This document shows positions 51,687 through 59,572 of a stretch of DNA of 64,000 bases, piece by piece; positions within the stretch are counted from its first letter, which is position 1; each line of letters opens with the position of its first letter. Position numbers and translations under genes: made by a program. The notes beneath the pieces were generated by a model. It saw only the letters and a program-made list of their open reading frames with translations. It did not search any database and was not told where the DNA came from. Source of the stretch: Roseivirga sp. (GTDB lineage: Bacteria; Bacteroidota; Bacteroidia; Cytophagales; Cyclobacteriaceae); the NCBI GenBank assembly GCA_021404565.1, contig JAAWWF010000001.1:248001-312000 (forward strand). The letters are read 5' to 3'.

Positions 51687-52742
51687 ATGTTTAAGACCTA
51701 CACGTTCCCTAGTGTATTTGAGGGTAACAATACAGACCTTAGAAATGTATCTCCCGACCTGATCAACGGTATCAAAATATATCATAATGGTGACGGGTAT
51801 GTTATTGGAAACCTGGCTTTAACTGAGGGAGTTTCTCCTCACAGAAATATAAACAGTGCTCCGGACGAATTGGATTATAACATTCTGCTCAAATCAGGGC
51901 TTCTGATAGCCAACCAGCGTTTAGGCAATCCGCTTACCATCACCACTGGCTTCCCTTTTTCTACTTTCCAGTTGTATAAAGAAGTAGCCTCAGGTCTGAT
52001 CAATAACCAGCATGTGATTGAGTACGATGCTGCCACTTACGGTGGAGGCTCCAAGAAAAACGTTCAGGTAGACATAGACAATGTACAGGTGATTCCTGAA
52101 GTAATAGGCTGTGCGATTGCGCTGAGAAAGGGCATGACAAAGGCCAGCGGAAACTTCTTTGTGATGAGTCTTGGCTATGGTACACTGGAAGGTCTGTTGA
52201 GTACTGAGGGAGGTATTGTACAAAGAACATCTCTTTCTACTTATGGCTTGCGTTATGCAGTTAACCTGCTGGAAAAAGAGCTCTCTAAGCAGTATTACCT
52301 CGAATTGAAGACGGAACATCAGATTGATGCAGCTTTCCAGAAGGGTGTGATCTTTCTGAACAGAAAGCGTATTGATATTAAACCACTGAGGGATAAAGTA
52401 CTGAGACAGTATTATGAAGATGTGATCTCTCCTGCCATGAGAAAGGCGTTCAACGATAATGATTTCACCCTCTCTCACGTAATGTACCTTGCCGGAGGTG
52501 GCGCTATGTACCCTGAGCTTGTCAACTGCTTTAAGCAGGAATTCCAGGACATTCTTGATCTGGAAGTAGCTCACGAGCCTCAGGCACTTGCCAGCCGTGG
52601 TTACTGCATTAATTCTTCTCAGCTCAATGGAGGCGTGAAGAGTACCGCTGTAGGACTTGATATTGGTAATGCTTCTACCATCGTATCAATGTTCGATGAA
52701 AACAACTTAAGTTCTGAAACAACCATACCGGCAGATTACTAA
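51687..52742 (+). CDS. ParM-like actin homologue, apparently circularly permuted
   Basis: 351 residues. Actin-fold marks in order: GYVIGNLALTEG (38-48, like the GxxxVGxxA strand of ParM/archaeal actins), TITTGFPFSTF (84-94, like the GLPxS segment), VIPEVIGCAIAL (135-146), phosphate-2-like FVMSLGYGTLEGL (158-170), and adenosine-motif YLAGGGAMYPELV (267-279). The phosphate-1 hairpin that opens other actins (GxDxGxxxTK-like) is absent at the start, which reads MFKTYTFPSVFEG, and an in-frame TAA lies 18 bases upstream, so no N-terminal part is missing. Instead AVGLDIGNASTIVSMF is at 321-336, after the usual end. The phosphate-2 aspartate is replaced by S161. The next gene, a bactofilin, starts 3 bp later, so a filament or cytoskeletal role is likely. 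Promoter not assigned. Confidence 0.8.
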   Translation: MFKTYTFPSVFEGNNTDLRNVSPDLINGIKIYHNGDGYVIGNLALTEGVSPHRNINSAPDELDYNILLKSGLLIANQRLGNPLTITTGFPFSTFQLYKEVASGLINNQHVIEYDAATYGGGSKKNVQVDIDNVQVIPEVIGCAIALRKGMTKASGNFFVMSLGYGTLEGLLSTEGGIVQRTSLSTYGLRYAVNLLEKELSKQYYLELKTEHQIDAAFQKGVIFLNRKRIDIKPLRDKVLRQYYEDVISPAMRKAFNDNDFTLSHVMYLAGGGAMYPELVNCFKQEFQDILDLEVAHEPQALASRGYCINSSQLNGGVKSTAVGLDIGNASTIVSMFDENNLSSETTIPADY

Positions 52743-52745
52743 TTC

Positions 52746-53216
52746 ATGGCAAGAGACTCAGTAGCATCCAACCATTCGGTAAATATTACACAGGTCAAAG
52801 CAGGATCAGTGATCACTGGTAACATGAAGTCCAAACACAGCATTCGTGTAGATGGATATGTCACCGGTGATTTGGTCTCTGAAGAAAAAGTAATCGTAGG
52901 TGCACATGGAGAAATAGGCGGCAACCTGCTCGGTGCCGACATTACTATTGAGGGTTATGTTAATGGCGATGTACTAACCAAGGGTTCGTTACACGTAGCA
53001 CACAAAGCTGTGATCGTTGGTCGAATCTTTTCTAAGGAAATCTCCATAGAAAAAGGTGCAGAACTCAACGGGCAGGTAAGCGTAGGTATGGAAGTAGAGA
53101 TCCCTGACCTGGAAGCCAAAGCGCCTCTGGTTACTAAACCTACCAAGGCCATGGAGACCACAAAAAAAGCACAGAAGCAAGCTTCAGGAGACAACTACGG
53201 TACAGTGGCCTGGTAA
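52746..53216 (+). CDS. Bactofilin
   Basis: 156 residues. The central DUF583 beta-helix, about 14-115, shows the repeating hydrophobic-glycine pattern: GSVITGNMKSKHSIRVDGYV, GDLVSEEKVIVGAHGEIGG, then GADITIEGYVNGDVLTKGSL and AVIVGRIFSKEISIEKGAEL. Flanking tails are short and disordered, ending GDNYGTVAW. Bactofilins polymerise without nucleotide and act as scaffolds for cell shape or polar machinery. No peptidase gene, a frequent partner, is adjacent. It is co-transcribed with the actin homologue (3-bp gap) and its last codons form part of a terminator. Confidence 0.95.
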   Translation: MARDSVASNHSVNITQVKAGSVITGNMKSKHSIRVDGYVTGDLVSEEKVIVGAHGEIGGNLLGADITIEGYVNGDVLTKGSLHVAHKAVIVGRIFSKEISIEKGAELNGQVSVGMEVEIPDLEAKAPLVTKPTKAMETTKKAQKQASGDNYGTVAW

Positions 53217-53228
53217 ACAGGCCTTTTT
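53207..53228 (+). terminator. Intrinsic terminator overlapping the bactofilin stop codon
   Basis: GGCCTG and CAGGCC form a perfect 6-bp stem with a GTAAA loop, followed by TTTTT. The first arm is the penultimate codons and the TAA stop is in the loop. It closes the two-gene cytoskeletal operon. Confidence 0.75.
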
Positions 53229-53261
53229 GACTTTCTCCTTTTCCCCTCCCCTTTCTTATTT

Positions 53262-53269
53262 TATATTTG
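53262..53269 (+). promoter_or_regulatory. -7 element of tyrS
   Basis: TATATTTG matches TAnnTTTG exactly, 21 bases before the ATG, which implies a very short leader. The -33 element is not clear. Confidence 0.5.
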
Positions 53270-53290
53270 CCCCCATAATTTCAGGGTAAC

Positions 53291-54574
53291 ATGAACCAGC
53301 TTATAAACGAATTGCAATGGAGAGGTATGATCCACGATATCATGCCCGGAACCGAAGATCAGCTTTCTAAAGAAATGACAACGGGTTATGTAGGTTTTGA
53401 CCCTACGGCCGATTCATTGCACATTGGTAACCTGGTACCTGTTATGCTGCTTGTACACCTGCAAAGGGCAGGGCACAAACCTATTGCACTGGTAGGCGGA
53501 GCCACCGGCATGGTAGGGGATCCTTCGGGTAAATCTTCAGAAAGACCAATGCTTTCTGAAGAACTCCTGAATCATAACCTCAGCTGCCAGGAAAAGCAGC
53601 TAAGACAATTCCTTGATTTTGATTGCGGTGAAAACTCCGCTGAGATTGTAAATAACTACGACTGGTTCAAAGATTTTAGCTTTCTGGGCTTTATCAGAGA
53701 TGTGGGTAAGCATATTACCGTGAACTACATGATGTCGAAAGACTCTGTAAAAAACAGACTGGAGAGCGGCATGTCTTTTACCGAGTTTACCTATCAGCTC
53801 GTACAGGGGTATGACTTTTTGCACCTATACCAAAACCACAGCTGTAAGATTCAGATGGGTGGTTCTGACCAATGGGGTAATATAGTAACGGGTACTGAGC
53901 TTATTCGCAGAAAAGCCCAGGGCGAAGCCTTTGCCATGACCGCTCCTCTGATCAAAAAAGCTGACGGTTCCAAATTTGGTAAGTCTGAGGGAGGCAATGT
54001 ATGGCTTGACCCGGAAAAGACTTCTCCGTATAAGTTTTACCAGTACTGGCTGAATGCCTCAGATGAGGACGCAGCTAACTTTATCCGCATTTTCACACTG
54101 CTAAGTGAGGAGGAAATAAAGGAACTTGAAGCAGCACATGCTGCAGCTCCTCATACGCGTACCCTTCAAAAGGCCCTGGCCAAAGACATTACCATTCGTG
54201 TACACTCAGAGGCAGATTATGAAATGGCTCTGAAGGCTTCAGGAATACTCTTTGGTAAATCTACTTCTGAAGACCTGGAATCACTTGATGAAGCCACACT
54301 GCTGGCCGTATTTGAGGGTGTTCCACAGGTGACCATAGCCCAGGCTGACTTTGAATCTACTACCAGCCCCATTGAGCTGCTCTCCACGGTCACAGAAAGC
54401 CTGATCTTCAAATCAAAAGGGGAAGCCCGTAAAATGATCCAGGGTGGTGGTGTTGGTATCAACAAGAGTAAAATTCAGGGTATAGACAGTCTCCCGGAGA
54501 TCAATCTCCTTCAAGACAAATACTTCCTGGTACAAAGAGGTAAGAAGAACTACTTCCTGGTGACGGTGGTATAG
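53291..54574 (+). CDS. tyrS: Tyrosyl-tRNA synthetase
   Basis: 427 residues, normal length for the bacterial TyrRS-S form. The catalytic domain has the HIGH-type motif ([14 protein letters not shown]), the tyrosine-binding region [12 protein letters not shown], and the KMSKS-type loop as [10 protein letters not shown]-terminal S4-like RNA-binding domain starts near 360 ([16 protein letters not shown]). It charges tRNA-Tyr in the cytoplasm. Its own -7 element and the terminator before it make it a separate unit from the bactofilin operon. Confidence 0.97.
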   Translation: MNQLINELQWRGMIHDIMPGTEDQLSKEMTTGYVGFDPTADSLHIGNLVPVMLLVHLQRAGHKPIALVGGATGMVGDPSGKSSERPMLSEELLNHNLSCQEKQLRQFLDFDCGENSAEIVNNYDWFKDFSFLGFIRDVGKHITVNYMMSKDSVKNRLESGMSFTEFTYQLVQGYDFLHLYQNHSCKIQMGGSDQWGNIVTGTELIRRKAQGEAFAMTAPLIKKADGSKFGKSEGGNVWLDPEKTSPYKFYQYWLNASDEDAANFIRIFTLLSEEEIKELEAAHAAAPHTRTLQKALAKDITIRVHSEADYEMALKASGILFGKSTSEDLESLDEATLLAVFEGVPQVTIAQADFESTTSPIELLSTVTESLIFKSKGEARKMIQGGGVGINKSKIQGIDSLPEINLLQDKYFLVQRGKKNYFLVTVV

Positions 54575-54677
54575 TAACCGCAAAGAACCATCCAACACAT
54601 ATTCTGATTCTCTGCATCAAAATATATGGTTTTGCTTATAAATTGGGTTATTAAGGTAACTCAACATTAGCAACATC

Positions 54678-55961
54678 ATGAATTTACGTTCTGAGCAGGC
54701 CGGAACACAATGGACTCCAGTCAGGAAGTTCCTCTTACGCTTTGGTTTTCTGTACTGGGTCTTCTACATTTTCCCTTACGGTTTTGAATATCTCAATTGG
54801 CTTACAGCCGATGACATTTCTCCCTGGACAGGTATTACCCAGTGGTTTGGCGAAACCTTTCTCGGCTGGACCTTTAATCCCGAAAGACTGGCTAAGGGCT
54901 TTGATTCCAAATACGACTTTGCCCGCTTTATGCTCTGTGGAGCCTTATCAATCATTTTATCCATCATTTGGTCAATTATCGATTCCAGAAAGCGATGGCA
55001 GTACAGCAGCAAGCTCCACAGCTTGTTGAGGACCATACTGCGCTATCATATCGGCTTCACCTTATTCCTCTATGGCATTGCTAAGGTGTACCTTTACCAG
55101 TTTGGGTACATGGGCCTCGACAGAATGGATAATCCGGTAGGGAATAACAGTCCCATGGGCTTTCTGTGGCTCTTTATGAGCTACTCTCCTACCTATAATA
55201 TTGGTACAGGCCTGATTGAAATGGTGGGCGGAGTATTGCTGCTCTTCAGGCGAAGTACGCTCCTGGGTGCCATCATCAGCTTTGTAGCCATGGCCAATGT
55301 GGTGCTGATTGACATCGCCTATGATGTAACGGTAAAGATGTTTGCCATTCACCTGATGCTGATGGTGATGGTATTGCTGCTGGATGACGCTAAGAGACTG
55401 ATGAATGTGCTGGTACTTAACAGACCTACAAAGGCCTCAAGAGAGGTGCCGCTTATCAGCAACCCCAGGTACCGCATTTCCGGCTATGTGCTGAAGACTT
55501 TGCTCATCGGTTATATTATTATTGCTACACTACAGTTTTCGGGAGGCATCAGAGATACCAGGCTCGACAATAGAAAGCAGGCCATACTGCACAGCAAATA
55601 TGTCGTTGATCAATTCATCATCAATGGCGACACCTTAGCCCCCCTTCGTGGAGACCAGAACCGCTGGGATGAAATGATGATCGGTTCTTCCTTTTCACCC
55701 ACCCGTATGACCATCAAAGATATGACCGGAGGCAACAAGGCATATGTTTACGAAGCTGATACCTTGAAAAAGTCATTCATTTTCTATTCCCGCAGAGACA
55801 GCACAGATCGCTATGAGATGCAGTACACTCAGCCCTCAGAAAAAAGGTTCGTTATGGATGGCCTGCACAAGGGAGACACGCTGCATGTGGAAATGGATAT
55901 CTTCAGCCGGGAAGATTACAGGCTCGGGGCCGGGAAGATTAATTGGGTAAGGGATTTGTAA
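54678..55961 (+). CDS. DoxX-like integral membrane protein
   Basis: 427 residues. About seven to eight helices in the first 290 residues (FLLRFGFLYWVFYIFPYGFE, LCGALSIILSIIWSII, GFTLFLYGIAKVYLY, IEMVGGVLLLFRR, MANVVLIDIAYDV), then a 130-residue soluble tail. The conserved helix pairs resemble the DoxX/SURF4 family seen beside oxidase genes. Role unknown. It follows tyrS by about 100 bp. A 10-bp hairpin follows its stop. Confidence 0.65.
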   Translation: MNLRSEQAGTQWTPVRKFLLRFGFLYWVFYIFPYGFEYLNWLTADDISPWTGITQWFGETFLGWTFNPERLAKGFDSKYDFARFMLCGALSIILSIIWSIIDSRKRWQYSSKLHSLLRTILRYHIGFTLFLYGIAKVYLYQFGYMGLDRMDNPVGNNSPMGFLWLFMSYSPTYNIGTGLIEMVGGVLLLFRRSTLLGAIISFVAMANVVLIDIAYDVTVKMFAIHLMLMVMVLLLDDAKRLMNVLVLNRPTKASREVPLISNPRYRISGYVLKTLLIGYIIIATLQFSGGIRDTRLDNRKQAILHSKYVVDQFIINGDTLAPLRGDQNRWDEMMIGSSFSPTRMTIKDMTGGNKAYVYEADTLKKSFIFYSRRDSTDRYEMQYTQPSEKRFVMDGLHKGDTLHVEMDIFSREDYRLGAGKINWVRDL

Positions 55962-55962
55962 A

Positions 55963-56060
55963 GGTCGAAGCGAGACGCTTCGGCCAGATCAGTATGGCAA
56001 GCAGCGCAATACTGGTCTGACCGATGAAGGTTAATCCGTCTGACCTCCGGTGCTGACGGA
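55963..56060. repeat. Cluster of three hairpins between convergent genes
   Basis: In a 124-bp spacer: GGTCGAAGCG/CGCTTCGGCC with an AGA loop (55963-55985); CAGATCAGTAT/ATACTGGTCTG with one mismatch (55985-56019); TCCGTC/GACGGA (56035-56060). There is no T-tract. Likely mRNA 3' end structures for the two convergent genes. Confidence 0.45.
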
Positions 56061-56085
56061 CCAACACTCACCAGTTACCCAATGA

Positions 56086-56937
56086 CTAATCCTCTCTTGG
56101 GTCGACAATTACCACCTCATCCATTTCCAAAGCACTTACCTGAAAATAGCCCAGGGCACCGTTTGAGAGATTGTTTCTTGGATTGGCCGGTGGCGGACTG
56201 AACATACCACCATCATTGTTGATAATATTGAACAGGTCGTTATAATAGATAAAAGCTTCTCGCGTAATGCTGTACATTTCTACCCTTACCAGATCGTCCA
56301 GGGCAAAAAAACCGGCAATTGGCAGGTCATCGATGGCCTCGCCTATAAACTCGTCCTCGGCAAAGTAGATATCTTCTTCATTGTCTTTAACCAGTTCGTC
56401 ATTGCCATAAAACTTGAACAGGTAGTGATCTACCCTGTCTTGTGGCTCTTCAGCATAAAAAAGCACTTCAAAGAAATGTTCTTCCTCATCGGGATCGGCC
56501 AGTTCGTCTTCATTCACAATTACGACCAGGGAATCAATTTTAGTCACCGGCATCAGAGTTTCCTGAGCAGTATAACTCTCACCATCGACAGTGACCATCA
56601 TGGTGTACGTGTTTCCTACTACTCCTGCATAAGGAGTTTCGGGCAGGTACACTCCATCCAACTCAGGAAGGTTTTCAGGGTTGTGCAGATAACGCACCTC
56701 TCCCCCGGCATTATCATTAACGGTTACCACTGCATTGCTGATTCCATCAGCCAGTCCACCTGAGTAGAAATCTCTCGATCTGGTCAGTTTAATGTAGTTC
56801 AGGTCTGTTGTTGTGGTAATCAGTCCTTCAATTACCAGATTGGTCTCGCTTGGTTCAGTATCTAACCTGACCGTTTTCTCACAGGCAAAAAACCCGACTA
56901 GTAGTAGCGTAAATATGTATTTTGAAATATGTTTCAT
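56086..56937 (-). CDS. DUF4249 lipoprotein, partner of the TonB receptor
   Basis: 283 residues. Lipobox GFFAC (C19). The start CEKTVRLDTEPSETNLVIEG, then TDLNYIKLTRSRDFYSGG, is the DUF4249 pattern, with Ig-like beta strands later (YTMMVTVDGESYTAQETLMP). DUF4249 proteins sit next to short TonB receptors in Bacteroidota and may be their surface-exposed subunit, as SusD is for SusC. It lies 10 bp downstream of the receptor gene and is co-transcribed. Confidence 0.85.
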   Translation of the reverse strand: MKHISKYIFTLLLVGFFACEKTVRLDTEPSETNLVIEGLITTTTDLNYIKLTRSRDFYSGGLADGISNAVVTVNDNAGGEVRYLHNPENLPELDGVYLPETPYAGVVGNTYTMMVTVDGESYTAQETLMPVTKIDSLVVIVNEDELADPDEEEHFFEVLFYAEEPQDRVDHYLFKFYGNDELVKDNEEDIYFAEDEFIGEAIDDLPIAGFFALDDLVRVEMYSITREAFIYYNDLFNIINNDGGMFSPPPANPRNNLSNGALGYFQVSALEMDEVVIVDPRED

Positions 56938-56947
56938 GACCGGTTTC

Positions 56948-59299
56948 TTAGAATTTGATGTTATAAGTGACAGATGGAAGTAGTGGAAAGAGGTAAATCA
57001 TGCGGGCTTCTTTCTGGGTACCGTCACCAATGATTTCTCCGTCTTTATTTTGCGCAACGCGTGTGTACAATGAAAATGGATTCTGACGGCTATAAGCATT
57101 GTAAAGGGCAAATACCCAGGATGTCTCGTATTTCTTATCCTTGTTCTTTCTCGGAGTCAGCGTGGCGCTCAAATCGAGTCTGTGGAAGGCTGGTAGCCTG
57201 TATCCATTGCGTTCGGTAATTACATCGGCTATGTAGCCGTCACCCCACTGATAAGAGCCAGAGGGCACAGTAGTGGGCTTACCCGTACCATAGGTAAAGC
57301 TTCCACCAAAGGACCATTTATCGTTATAATCGTATGTGGCGAGCATATTGAAGCTATGCCTGCGATCGTGATTGGCTAAAAAGGTTCTGCTGAGGTTTAC
57401 CCCATCAATGGTTCTGTCGGCTCTGGACCAAGTATAACTGGCAAAGCCTGTTAGGTCACCTTTTTTCTTCTGAACAAAGACCTCCAGTCCATAGCCAGTA
57501 GCTTCTCCCTGACGGTACTCTGTAGCCAGATCGGTGTTGAAGAAGAGCTGCGCATTATCTGCAAAGTCTGTCACATTATCCATCTTCTTATAGTAAGCTT
57601 CTACTGACACCTCGTAGGTATTGTCTTTAAAGTTTCGGAAATAGCCAGCTGCCACCTGATCGGCCAGCTGAGGCTTCAGATAATAGCTGCTGGGTGCCCA
57701 GGTATTGAAAGGCAGGGGTACAGTACCACTGCTGATAAGGTGGGTATTCTGTACCATGCGGTTATAACTCAGTTTAACAGAGCTTTGCGGGTTCAACATA
57801 TAGCGCATTGAAACCCTCGGCTCAAGATTTACATAAGTTTTGATGGGCTCTAATCTGCCAAAAGAAAGGGTATCAACTCGAGTCGGATTCACATTATCCA
57901 GGTCGTTTTCATACAGGTATACATCTCCCTTACCTACGCTCTGGAAGATGGAGAGTCGGGCTCCATAAATAAATGTCAGTTTATCTGACAGGTTATGTTG
58001 CGCGCCAAGGTAAAAGGCATGGTCGAGCGCATACTCGTTTTGCAGTCGGGTTTCCTTAAAGATCGACCCCTCCTTCGGTATAATCTCTCCGGGGGCAAAC
58101 CTGCGGTAGGTAAAGTGGTAGCCAAAATCGAGCTCAAATTGTGGATTCACATAGTAATTGAGATCATTTTTGAGGCTATACTCCTGCAAGTCTGAGTCCC
58201 AGGTGAAGCCATCGGCTGCACTGCTAGACTCAAGGCCATAATCGAAATTCGAGGCGATCAGGGAGGTGTTGCTGAACAGCTTGTCGTTGAACAGGTGATT
58301 CCAGCGAAAGGTGGCGGTTCTGTTACCCCAGTCGAAGCCAAAGTCATCGCCAAAGCTAAAGTCGTCACGTCCTGAATACAGCGAAAGGAAAAAGCGATTC
58401 TTATTATTAGCTCTCCAGTTTACCTTGGCATTGATATCATAGAAGTACACCAGATTATCATTATCAGCCGCTCTTAGAAAGAGGTCTACATAAGACCTGC
58501 GGGCCGAGATCAGATAAGAGCTCTCGTTCTGCTTGATGGGACCTTCCAGCGAAACGCTGCTGGCCAGCAGACCAATCCCTGCTTCTCCCTCAAATTCCTT
58601 GTTGTTGCCGTCCCTGGTACGTACATCCAGTATAGACGAAAGCCTGCCTCCGAAACGGGCCGGAATCCCGCCTTTATAAAGCTCCGAATCTTTAATAATA
58701 TCTGCATTAAAGACAGAAAAGAGTCCGAATAAATGTGATGGATCATACACAGGTGCTTCATCGATCAGAATCAGATTTTGATCGGCACTGCCTCCTCTTA
58801 CGAAAAAGCTGGAGGTGCCCTCTCCCGCAGAGATAACCCCTGGCAAGAGCTGAATGGTTTTGATAATGTCAGGTTCTCCGAAAAGCGCTGGCAATTTCTT
58901 TACCTGATCTATATTGAGCTCGTTGCGGCTCATCTGAATGCTGGTAACGTTCTCTTCAGGAGCCTTACCAGTGACCACCACCTCTTCCAGTTCAACAGAT
59001 TCTTCTTCCAGAGAAATATTGAGTGAGATGTCTTTGTCCAGCACCACCTGCTGCTCCACAGCTTCATAGCCGATAAAGCTGTAGCGGATTGTATATGTAC
59101 CGGGTGCCAGGGTGAGTGAATAAAAGCCATAGCTATTGGAGATCACTCCGTTTTTAAGCTCCTTGACATAGACCGTTACCCCAAGAAGTTCTTCCCCATT
59201 GGAGGCATCTCTGACATAACCATTGAGGGTGTATTTCTGTTGTGCAAATGCTGCCGCAGCGCATAGCATGACCAGTATTGCGAAAAAAGTTTTACGCAT
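56948..59299 (-). CDS. TonB-dependent outer-membrane receptor (CarboxypepD-type N-terminus)
   Basis: 783 residues. Signal peptide 1-19 (MLCAAAAFAQ). Residues 20-105 form the carboxypeptidase-regulatory-like domain (YVRDASNGEELLGVTVYVKE, then YSFIGYEAVEQ). The plug domain, about 120-225, contains LPALFGEPDIIKTIQLLPGV and GTSSFFVRGGSADQNLILID. The rest is a beta-barrel ending in LPSVTYNIKF. The GEPDIIKTIQLLPGV plug is typical of the group paired with DUF4249 lipoproteins. Substrate unknown. First gene of a two-gene unit. Confidence 0.92.
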   Translation of the reverse strand: MRKTFFAILVMLCAAAAFAQQKYTLNGYVRDASNGEELLGVTVYVKELKNGVISNSYGFYSLTLAPGTYTIRYSFIGYEAVEQQVVLDKDISLNISLEEESVELEEVVVTGKAPEENVTSIQMSRNELNIDQVKKLPALFGEPDIIKTIQLLPGVISAGEGTSSFFVRGGSADQNLILIDEAPVYDPSHLFGLFSVFNADIIKDSELYKGGIPARFGGRLSSILDVRTRDGNNKEFEGEAGIGLLASSVSLEGPIKQNESSYLISARRSYVDLFLRAADNDNLVYFYDINAKVNWRANNKNRFFLSLYSGRDDFSFGDDFGFDWGNRTATFRWNHLFNDKLFSNTSLIASNFDYGLESSSAADGFTWDSDLQEYSLKNDLNYYVNPQFELDFGYHFTYRRFAPGEIIPKEGSIFKETRLQNEYALDHAFYLGAQHNLSDKLTFIYGARLSIFQSVGKGDVYLYENDLDNVNPTRVDTLSFGRLEPIKTYVNLEPRVSMRYMLNPQSSVKLSYNRMVQNTHLISSGTVPLPFNTWAPSSYYLKPQLADQVAAGYFRNFKDNTYEVSVEAYYKKMDNVTDFADNAQLFFNTDLATEYRQGEATGYGLEVFVQKKKGDLTGFASYTWSRADRTIDGVNLSRTFLANHDRRHSFNMLATYDYNDKWSFGGSFTYGTGKPTTVPSGSYQWGDGYIADVITERNGYRLPAFHRLDLSATLTPRKNKDKKYETSWVFALYNAYSRQNPFSLYTRVAQNKDGEIIGDGTQKEARMIYLFPLLPSVTYNIKF

Positions 59300-59572
59300 T
59301 TTAAAAATGAGTTTTTGATGTGTTGTTGTTGATATTTTCTGTTCTCTGAAGCAATCCTTTTGATTACTTCACCTCTGTGACGATCTACCAGAACATCACA
59401 CGTAAGACAAAACAAAAATTCTACCATTATGTCGATTATAAAGAGAAAAGGTTTCAATTATGACCGAAAAACATCGATGAATTTTGGCAATTCATCCATT
59501 AAAAAAGGCATGAGCTCGCGCCCACACCCTTTTACCAATCCAAAACTCTATTCTTAAATTTGCCGCAAGCGG

